Part shown: piece after piece, positions 24,025-29,419 of the stretch
How the letters are laid out: every line of letters begins with the position of its first letter
Numbering within the stretch: the first letter of the stretch is position 1
Source: Oxalobacteraceae bacterium UBA4003
GTDB lineage: Bacteria; Pseudomonadota; Gammaproteobacteria; Burkholderiales; Burkholderiaceae_D
DNA length: 29,419 nucleotides
Assembly: GCA_002384815.1 (NCBI GenBank)
Contig: DGBN01000064.1
Span: 1 to 29,419 of the forward strand
Reading direction: 5' to 3'
The notes under the pieces: model-generated
What the model saw: only the letters and a program-made list of their open reading frames with translations
Database searches by the model: none
Told to the model about the DNA's origin: nothing
Translations under genes and position numbers: made by a program

Positions 24025-24789
24025 ATGTCAGAGAACGTGATGGTAAAAAACGCAACGGGGAATGAAGGTCGCGTTATTTTGTGCATGAAGTGGGGTACCA
24101 AGTACGGTCCGGAATATGTGAATCGCCTGTATGCGATGGTGCGGCGGAATTTGCGCGGGGATTTCCGCTTTGTCTGTCTGACCGACGACGGCACCGGCAT
24201 TCGTTCTGAAGTGGAGTGTTTTCCGATTCCCGATTTGAAGTTGCCGAATGGCCTACCCGAACGGGGCTGGAAAAAGCTCACGACTTTCGAAGCTGATCTG
24301 CATGGCTTGCAAGGTACTGCGCTGTTTCTCGATGTGGATGTGGTGATTACCGACAGCATCGATGCTTTTTTTGAGCAACCGGGTGAATTCCTGATCATTC
24401 ACGACTGGAAGCGCCCTTGGCGCGTGACGGGTAACTCGTCTGTCTATCGTTTCAAGCTGGGCGCACATGCAGACGTGCTGGAGAAATTCCGTGCTACTGG
24501 TGCGGAAGCACGCAAGGCTTTCCGTAATGAGCAGGCATTTTTATCCGATGTATTGCACCAACAAGGAAAGCTCACTTACTGGCCTGCATCCTGGTGCTGC
24601 AGCTATAAATACCACTGCATCCCGTCGTGGCCGACCAATTACTGGCGTGAACCATTTGTGCCGGACGGCACCAGGATCGTGATTTTCCACGGTGAAGTGA
24701 ATCCACCGGATGCATTGGAAGGACGGCGTAATCGGGCCCTGCGTTTTGTGCGCAAGGCACCGTGGATTGCCGATTACTGGAAGGAATAA
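24025..24789 (+). CDS. Putative GT-A fold glycosyltransferase
   Basis: The product is 254 residues from ATG 24025, chosen for its GGAGA ribosome-binding site; a TTG at 23986 would add 13 poorly conserved-looking residues. FRFVCLTDDGTGI and the metal-binding DVD in LFLDVDVVITDSID (about residue 97) are hallmarks of GT-A nucleotide-sugar enzymes such as family 8. Aromatic and Cys-rich stretches near 190-205 (YWPASWCCSYKYHCIPSWP) may shape the acceptor site. No membrane segment or signal peptide was seen. It follows msbA by 65 nt, probably in one transcript, and a terminator comes after it. A role in lipopolysaccharide or capsule sugar addition is inferred; donor and acceptor are unknown. Confidence 0.8.
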   Translation: MSENVMVKNATGNEGRVILCMKWGTKYGPEYVNRLYAMVRRNLRGDFRFVCLTDDGTGIRSEVECFPIPDLKLPNGLPERGWKKLTTFEADLHGLQGTALFLDVDVVITDSIDAFFEQPGEFLIIHDWKRPWRVTGNSSVYRFKLGAHADVLEKFRATGAEARKAFRNEQAFLSDVLHQQGKLTYWPASWCCSYKYHCIPSWPTNYWREPFVPDGTRIVIFHGEVNPPDALEGRRNRALRFVRKAPWIADYWKE

Positions 24790-24830
24790 TTTTTTCTGCA
24801 AGGTTGCAGCAGATATTTTCAGCGCAAATA

Positions 24831-24870
24831 AAAAACGGAATCAATGTGGTGCACATGATTCCGTTTTTTT
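24831..24870 (+). terminator. Intrinsic terminator after the glycosyltransferase gene
   Basis: AAAAACGGAATCA pairs with TGATTCCGTTTTT. The loop can pair further (ATGTG with CACAT) with one bulged base. A run of seven T follows. Confidence 0.92.
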
Positions 24871-24989
24871 CATCCCTGAATAAGGAACATTTTATAATCT
24901 GGCCGTTTAATCAGCATATGTTGGGAAACAATACGACGACGATTTTTGGTGTGCTAAGAAAACGGTAATGAACAATCCGCTTTGCTAGC

Positions 24990-24995
24990 TATAAT
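24990..24995 (+). promoter_or_regulatory. Possible -10 box at the start of the accessory patch
   Basis: TATAAT occurs in CTAGCTATAATCGG, 67 nt before the small ORF at 25062. The -35 is weak. A second TATAAT lies at 24893-24898. Either could drive the small genes that follow. Confidence 0.35.
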
Positions 24996-25061
24996 CGGCC
25001 CCACACTTGTTGATTTCCTCTGCTCCAACTGATCCAGGCACCCCGTTATTCAGTTTGAAAA

Positions 25062-25211
25062 ATGGATATCACTACTAAACGAGATGTTGTTTACGTAAAA
25101 TCCGGTGCACCTTCCCACGGTCATGCCAGACCTGGCATCTTAATTGCAGTACGTTACTCTTTTGCATCCAGAGGTATGGAACGCCATATTTATTGGTATG
25201 AAAGCGGCTAA
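25062..25211 (+). CDS. Small hypothetical protein
   Basis: A 49-codon frame beginning MDITTKRDVVYVKSGAPSHG and ending MERHIYWYESG. The residue mix is that of a soluble folded peptide and codon use looks ordinary. It has no recognised family, no membrane segment and only a weak ribosome-binding site (TTGAAAA). It lies in an AT-rich patch between two core gene groups, so it may be a gene fragment. Confidence 0.35.
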   Translation: MDITTKRDVVYVKSGAPSHGHARPGILIAVRYSFASRGMERHIYWYESG

Positions 25212-25217
25212 ATAATT

Positions 25218-25454
25218 GTGTTAAGACAACGACGTCGACAATCTTTCCGGCCGCATCGAAGACAACCGTGTCGGCAGGCGCGTTTCCGGCGGCATCGGTT
25301 CGCCACTAGGGGCCTTGATGACAATGCAGCAAAAAGAAAAGAACTTACGAATAAAGCCAACGTATTGTTGGCAACTCCCTTTGCTTTGAGTGTTTTATTG
25401 CCACCAGAATTTTGGAGCGCGATTCAAATTGGACTTAAGACAGTGAAGCCATGA
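25218..25454 (+). pseudogene. Apparently frameshifted gene remnant upstream of the lipoprotein gene
   Basis: The 78-codon frame from GTG 25218 has an implausible Arg-rich first half (MLRQRRRQSFRPHRRQ). The neighbouring frame over the same DNA reads sensibly as VDNLSGRIEDNRVGRRVSGG and on to GSPLGAL. From about 25310 the first frame becomes sensible (DDNAAKRKELTNKANVLL, then a hydrophobic segment and LKTVKP). This pattern suggests one original protein broken by a frameshift near 25305-25315. A stop codon precedes the better N-terminal frame, so its 5' end is also lost. The final TGA overlaps the lipoprotein ATG (ATGA), hinting at past coupling. No family was recognised. Confidence 0.45.
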
Positions 25455-26101
25455 ATTTTTTGAAGACATTTTTGCTGGTGGCAGTGTGTTCTCTGGCAAT
25501 GGGGTGCATGACCGGAGAAATGGACCTGAGTGAGCCTCAGTGGAATCCTCCGATTCTTGCTAAGGACACATGTCAAAATTTCGATGGGAGATATACGGGG
25601 CAGTCATTGTTTCAAGAGTTTGCACAGTTTGCCAAATGGGATTATGTCCGTAAACAATGGCGCCTTGATGCAGCGGTAACCAGAGCGAGCCTGAAAACAT
25701 TGCCTTACGAGAATAAACGTGTAGTGTTTGGAGAAGTTAGAACAATTGTTGATCCTAACAAAGAGAAAATATTTGAGCAGTACGCATCAACATTAATTAA
25801 ACAGCAAGGAAAGATAATAGAAGTATTTCTGGTTGGTGATAAAGGTGTTCTCTATTCAAAAGTCATATTAAATATGACGCATAAGAATGTTGGTTGTAAC
25901 AAGGGGCGCTTGATGATTCGGGAGTTGTCTAGCCATTTTGGTTCAGAACTTTCTAAAGGCACTGCAACAGCGATTGAGTATGAATTTTACAAATTAAAAG
26001 ACGACTCTTTACAAGTTGTTCGAAAAAAACGAAATTGGGTGGGTAATATGAAAGAGGAGCCACGTCGAACCGAAGAAACACAAAGATTTATAGTTCGATA
26101 A
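25451..26101 (+). CDS. Putative lipoprotein of unknown function
   Basis: The 216-residue product has a signal peptide with a lipobox: MNFLKTFLLVAVCSLAMGC, with Cys19 as the lipidation site. The residue after Cys is Met, so outer-membrane sorting is likely by the +2 rule. The mature part is hydrophilic with regular beta-type alternation (GKIIEVFLVGDKGVLYSKVI) and ends in a charged stretch. No known domain was recognised. The DNA is AT-richer than the flanking core genes, as expected of acquired DNA. The gene is coupled to the broken frame upstream by ATGA. Confidence 0.8.
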   Translation: MNFLKTFLLVAVCSLAMGCMTGEMDLSEPQWNPPILAKDTCQNFDGRYTGQSLFQEFAQFAKWDYVRKQWRLDAAVTRASLKTLPYENKRVVFGEVRTIVDPNKEKIFEQYASTLIKQQGKIIEVFLVGDKGVLYSKVILNMTHKNVGCNKGRLMIRELSSHFGSELSKGTATAIEYEFYKLKDDSLQVVRKKRNWVGNMKEEPRRTEETQRFIVR

Positions 26102-26435
26102 TCGGTTTGAAATTAAACATAAGCTGCAGGAACTCGGTGGAGAATTAAAAGGGGAAGCCTGTTTGATTTTCACAATTAAGTCGTGCCACTTCGCCCTGCA
26201 TCAAATTAACCGGCATCACCCTGCACTTTGTAAACGCAGTGTCAATCGAGAGCCATGCGAGACTACTATTGCTGTTTTCACTGGCTTCAGGAAGCCGTAA
26301 TCGATCGGCGGTGTGCAATCCATGCCTACTATCGATGACTAGATGCTCCGTTGAACGTGATGCTGAAAACACTAGATGGCGATGCTGTTCCAGTTGCGGT
26401 AATTTCCGTATAAATCCACCAGTAGTTGAGTTAGC
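26102..26435. other. Gap without a recognisable gene
   Basis: This 334-nt gap between the lipoprotein gene and rng holds no gene I can support. A 75-codon minus-strand frame (26145-26372) and an overlapping plus-strand frame exist. The minus frame has a protein-like look (HLVIDSRHGLHTADRL) but no start signal or family match. No clear terminator was found for rng. It may be degenerate accessory DNA. Confidence 0.5.
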
Positions 26436-27899
26436 TCACATCAGAATGACGTCGTACTGCTCCTGGTGATACACGGCTTCCACCTGCAATGAAATCGGTT
26501 TGCCGAGGAAGTCGCCCAGCATGGCCAGATGCTGCGATTCCTCTTCCAGGAACATGTCGATCACGACTTGTGAGGCGAGGATGCGGAATTCGCGTGGATT
26601 GAACTGTTTGGCTTCCCGGGTCAGTTCGCGCAGGATTTCATAACAGATTGTCCGTGCGGTTTTCACCTGGCCCTTGCCGCCGCAGGCAGGGCAGGGTTCG
26701 CACAGGATATGCGCCAGCGATTCACGCGTGCGTTTGCGTGTCATCTCGACCAATCCGAGGGCAGAAAAACCGGAAACTGAAACCTTGGTGCGATCGCGTG
26801 CGAGTGCGCGGTTGAGTTCGCTCAAGACGGCATTTTTATGCTCGACATTTTCCATGTCGATGAAATCGAGAATTACCATGCCGCCCAGATTGCGCAAACG
26901 CAATTGGCGGGCGATCGCATGGGATGCTTCCAGATTCGTCTTGAATATCGTGTCGTCGAAATTGCGTCCGTTGACGAAGCTGCCGGTATTGACGTCTATG
27001 GTGGTCATCGCTTCGGTCTGGTCGACGATCAGGTAGCCGCCGGATTTCAGATCGACGCGGCGGCCGAGTGCGCGCTGGATTTCTTCTTCCACGCCATACA
27101 AATCGAATAGCGGACGTTCACCCGGATAGTGCGCCAGCTTGGTCAGTACCGAAGGCGTGTACAGTTCGCCGAATTGCTGCAGTTTCTGATAGTTCTCGCG
27201 TGAATCAACCTGGATGCTGGCGGTTTCATCATTCACAAAATCGCGCATCACGCGCTGCGCCAGATCCAGATCCTGATATAGCAACGATGGTGCCGGCTTG
27301 GTCTTGGCGAACTGGGTAATATTGCTCCATGTCTTGCGCAGATAATCGACATCCATCTGCAAGTCATGATCCGATGCGTCTTCTGCCATGGTGCGAATAA
27401 TGAATCCGCCTTTTTCACCTTCCTGCATCAGCTTTTGTACTTTTCCGCGCAGCAGTTCACGTTCGACTTCGTTTTCAATCCGCTGCGAAATGCCGATATG
27501 CGATTCCTGCGGCAGGTAAACCAGCATGCGTCCGGCAATCGAGATTTGCGTCGACAGGCGCGCGCCCTTGGTTCCGATTGGGTCCTTGATGACTTGCACC
27601 GTGATCGATTGACCGTCGAACAGCATGCGTTCGATCGGTATCGGCGTGGTCGGTAAGCCGTCATGCGAACGGGCATCCCAGATGTCGGCCACGTGCAGGA
27701 AGGCGGCGCGTTCCAGACCGATATCGATGAAGGCCGATTGCATGCCCGGCAGGACGCGCACGACCTTGCCGAGATAGATGTTGCCGGCCATGCCGCGCGA
27801 CAGTGTGCGCTCGATGTGCAGTTCCTGCACGGCGCCCTGCAATACCAGTGCGACCCGGGTTTCCTGCGGTGTAACGTTGACGAGAATATCTTCGCTCAT
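26436..27899 (-). CDS. rng: Ribonuclease G
   Basis: A 487-residue endoribonuclease of the RNase E/G family that matures the 5' end of 16S rRNA and degrades some messages. I use the start MSEDILVNVTPQETRVA at 27899, because similarity to RNase G starts there and the ATG overlaps the maf stop (ATGA); the frame extends 92 codons upstream into maf with no family likeness. An S1 domain (GNIYLGKVVRVLPGMQSAFIDIG, quoted as GNIYLGKVVRV and GMQSAFIDIG) lies at about 37-120. Catalytic Asp sits in TTIDVNTGS (about 303) and DFIDMEN. The zinc-link is CEPCPACGG. No long RNase E-type C-terminal scaffold is present. Confidence 0.95.
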   Translation of the reverse strand: MSEDILVNVTPQETRVALVLQGAVQELHIERTLSRGMAGNIYLGKVVRVLPGMQSAFIDIGLERAAFLHVADIWDARSHDGLPTTPIPIERMLFDGQSITVQVIKDPIGTKGARLSTQISIAGRMLVYLPQESHIGISQRIENEVERELLRGKVQKLMQEGEKGGFIIRTMAEDASDHDLQMDVDYLRKTWSNITQFAKTKPAPSLLYQDLDLAQRVMRDFVNDETASIQVDSRENYQKLQQFGELYTPSVLTKLAHYPGERPLFDLYGVEEEIQRALGRRVDLKSGGYLIVDQTEAMTTIDVNTGSFVNGRNFDDTIFKTNLEASHAIARQLRLRNLGGMVILDFIDMENVEHKNAVLSELNRALARDRTKVSVSGFSALGLVEMTRKRTRESLAHILCEPCPACGGKGQVKTARTICYEILRELTREAKQFNPREFRILASQVVIDMFLEEESQHLAMLGDFLGKPISLQVEAVYHQEQYDVILM

Positions 27900-28519
27900 A
27901 GGGTGCGCAGGCCTGCCTGCTCCAGTAGTTTTCCGGTTTCGAATAAGGGCAGGCCCATGATGCCTGAATAACTGCCCGCAATATCTTGAATGAACAATGC
28001 CGCCTGGCCTTGTATGCCGTAACCACCTGCCTTGTCGTAGGGTTCGGCGGTCGCGCAGTAGGCGCGAATCACTTCGTCGGAGAGTGTGGCAAACGCCACG
28101 TCCGAGCGTTGCGTTGTCTGATAGGTTTGTTCGCCGTGCAGCACCACGACATGGGTCAGCACCTGATGCGTGCATCCCGATAGCGAGCGCATCATCTTTA
28201 TTGCTTCCGCTTCAGTGGCCGGCTTGCCGAGTATGCGGCCATCGAGCACGACGGTGGTGTCGGCGGCGAGTATCGGTCGTAGCGGCAATTTGCGCCACCA
28301 CATGGTTTTTTGCGCGAAGGTGGCTTTTTCCAGTGTGACGCGCGCGACGTAATCTTCTGCGCGCTCATTTGGCAGGACGATTTCGCTGACTTCCGGGCCA
28401 CGCGGTGTGTGGTCGCGTAATAACAAGAGTTCAAACTCGACGCCGATTTGCCGCAGCAGTTCACGGCGGCGCGGGCTTTTGGAGGCCAGGTAGATTTTTT
28501 GCGGCAGCGGTTTCATCAA
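27896..28519 (-). CDS. maf: Maf-family nucleoside triphosphate pyrophosphatase
   Basis: A 207-residue Maf protein that hydrolyses non-canonical or excess nucleoside triphosphates (dTTP/UTP in the YhdE subgroup) to the monophosphate. The N-terminal substrate loop is IYLASKSPRRRELLRQIG, followed by the ADTTVVLDG acid motif, the SLSGCTHQVLT segment and GGYGIQGQAALFI. Presence of the last, with an added Ala/Phe-rich loop, fits the dTTPase/UTPase group, but subgroup is not certain. It sits 3 nt after rlmH and its stop overlaps the rng start, so translation is coupled. Confidence 0.93.
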   Translation of the reverse strand: MMKPLPQKIYLASKSPRRRELLRQIGVEFELLLLRDHTPRGPEVSEIVLPNERAEDYVARVTLEKATFAQKTMWWRKLPLRPILAADTTVVLDGRILGKPATEAEAIKMMRSLSGCTHQVLTHVVVLHGEQTYQTTQRSDVAFATLSDEVIRAYCATAEPYDKAGGYGIQGQAALFIQDIAGSYSGIMGLPLFETGKLLEQAGLRTL

Positions 28520-28522
28520 AAA

Positions 28523-28993
28523 TTACACCCGATGATAAGGATGGTTTTGCGTAATCGACCAGGCACGATATAACTGTTCCGCCAGCATCACACGCACCAT
28601 GCCGTGCGGCAGTGTCAGGCTGGAAATGCGGATCAGCATATCGGCATTTTTCTTGAAATCCGGATCGAGTCCGTCGGCACCGCCGATGACAAAGGTTACA
28701 TCGCGTCCATCCTGCTGCCACTGCGTCAGCAACTGCGCCAATTGCACCGACGTGACATCCTTGCCATGCTCATCGAGGGCGATGATGCGTGCGCCTTTCG
28801 GTACCGCAGCTTCGATTTTCGTGCGTTCCAGCGCCATTGCGGTTTCGGCTGTTTTGCTGCCTGAACGTTCGACCGGCTTGATTTCCTTCAGATGGATGCG
28901 GCAGTCCGGCGGCATGCGTTTCGCATACTCGCCGAATCCGCTCTCTATCCATGCGGGCATCTTGTGGCCGACCGCAGCGATGACGAGCTGCAT
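28523..28993 (-). CDS. rlmH: 23S rRNA (pseudouridine1915-N3)-methyltransferase
   Basis: This 156-residue SPOUT-family enzyme methylates pseudouridine 1915 in helix 69 of 23S rRNA on assembled 70S ribosomes. The length equals that of E. coli RlmH (155). Family features are the start MQLVIAAVGHKMPAWIESGF, the loop LDEHGKDVTS, the S-adenosylmethionine-binding knot VIGGADGLD and the C-terminal SLTLPHGMVRVMLAEQLYRA (two parts: SLTLPHGMVR and VMLAEQLYRA), ending in HPYHR. It lies 23 nt after rsfS, as in most proteobacteria. Confidence 0.96.
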   Translation of the reverse strand: MQLVIAAVGHKMPAWIESGFGEYAKRMPPDCRIHLKEIKPVERSGSKTAETAMALERTKIEAAVPKGARIIALDEHGKDVTSVQLAQLLTQWQQDGRDVTFVIGGADGLDPDFKKNADMLIRISSLTLPHGMVRVMLAEQLYRAWSITQNHPYHRV

Positions 28994-29016
28994 GCTTGAG
29001 TCCCTGTTGGATCCGC

Positions 29017-29419
29017 TTATTCAGCCGATTTGGCTTTCGGTTTCGCCGGCGCACGGGTCTTGCTGGCAACTTTCCTGGCGGGCGTTTTTTTAGCTGGCGC
29101 CTTTTTGTAGGCGGCAGCCGTTTTGGTGGCGGCGACCTTGATGGTTTTGCCGACTGCTTTTTTGGCTGCCGTTTTTTTAGCTGGTGTTTTGCTGGCAGTC
29201 GTTTTAGCTGCTGTTTTACGCGCCGTTTTTTTCGGTTCGTCGTCCAGCGTGGTTTGGCTGGCGCTCAGATGGCGGCCAGCTGTTTTCTTCGGCACTTCTT
29301 CATCGTCGGCTGATTTTTTGGATGTGCGTTTGGCAGCGCCGAATTTGACTTCCTTTTCGCCCCAGATTTCTTCCAGGCGGTAGTACTGCCGGATGACCGG
29401 CTGCATCACGTGGGCCACG
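29017..29419 (-). CDS. rsfS: Ribosomal silencing factor RsfS, C-terminal part, with Lys/Ala-rich tail
   Basis: The 5' end lies beyond the window. The first visible residues, AHVMQPVIRQYYRLEEIWG, are the conserved end of RsfS, which binds L14 and blocks joining of ribosomal subunits in starvation. In most bacteria the protein ends soon after this point. Here about 110 more residues follow, very rich in Lys, Ala and Thr with repeated KKTA, AKKTPA and KTAAK units, like histone H1 or bacterial H1-like tails. The tail would be disordered and strongly positive. The gene order rsfS-rlmH-maf-rng supports the name. Confidence 0.88.
   Translation of the reverse strand, partial: VAHVMQPVIRQYYRLEEIWGEKEVKFGAAKRTSKKSADDEEVPKKTAGRHLSASQTTLDDEPKKTARKTAAKTTASKTPAKKTAAKKAVGKTIKVAATKTAAAYKKAPAKKTPARKVASKTRAPAKPKAKSAE

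Noticed and set aside
26145..26372. A transposase fragment (the motif HLVIDSRHGL resembles the HLVIDSTGL of IS5-type enzymes)
   Set aside because: Only a few residues agree. The following residues do not continue the transposase pattern and no terminal repeats were found.
27900..28175. An N-terminal extension of RNase G
   Set aside because: The 92 extra codons lie antiphase inside maf. The ATG at 27899 overlaps the maf stop and begins the RNase G similarity.

Overview
The window looks like a betaproteobacterial chromosome, probably family Oxalobacteraceae (Herminiimonas/Janthinobacterium type). This is inferred from the rsfS-rlmH-maf-rng order, the dnaE and msbA sequences and the moderate GC of the core genes; no database search was possible.

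Positions 1-7922 are an AT-rich accessory region at a tRNA gene. On the left lies the right end of an integrative element: a P4-type tyrosine integrase and an overlapping gene with an excisionase-like helix-turn-helix. Next is a tRNA with CAU anticodon (most likely tRNA-Ile2) split by a 253-nt group I intron between positions 33 and 34. A second segment (3040-7875) follows. It carries a restriction-modification system (XRE regulator, beta-class amino-methyltransferase, McrB-like GTPase, LlaJI-like nuclease) and a Phd/YefM antitoxin with no visible toxin. It ends in a 43-bp perfect copy of the 3' half of the tRNA, the attachment-site duplication. The integrase-proximal DNA (about 185 bp with inverted repeats and 10-bp direct repeats) occurs at both 2350-2535 and 7701-7884, so the region is composite or contains tandem elements.

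Positions 8035-24789 are core chromosome: cfa with a divergent LysR gene, an Aer-like chemotaxis receptor, the RNA helicase gene rhlE, gluQ with a LysR gene, a pirin gene divergent from that LysR gene, kdsA, trhO, dnaE, msbA and a glycosyltransferase gene. kdsA, msbA and perhaps the glycosyltransferase serve lipopolysaccharide synthesis and export. Hairpin terminators close several units, and two of the divergent LysR spacers contain good inverted repeats that could be operators.

Positions 24871-26435 are a second, AT-richer patch with a small unknown ORF, an apparently frameshifted gene remnant, a lipoprotein gene and a stretch with no recognisable gene.

Positions 26436-29419 are the conserved rsfS-rlmH-maf-rng cluster on the minus strand (ribosome silencing, 23S rRNA methylation, nucleotide sanitation, RNase G). 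rsfS is cut by the window end and has a long Lys/Ala-rich tail.
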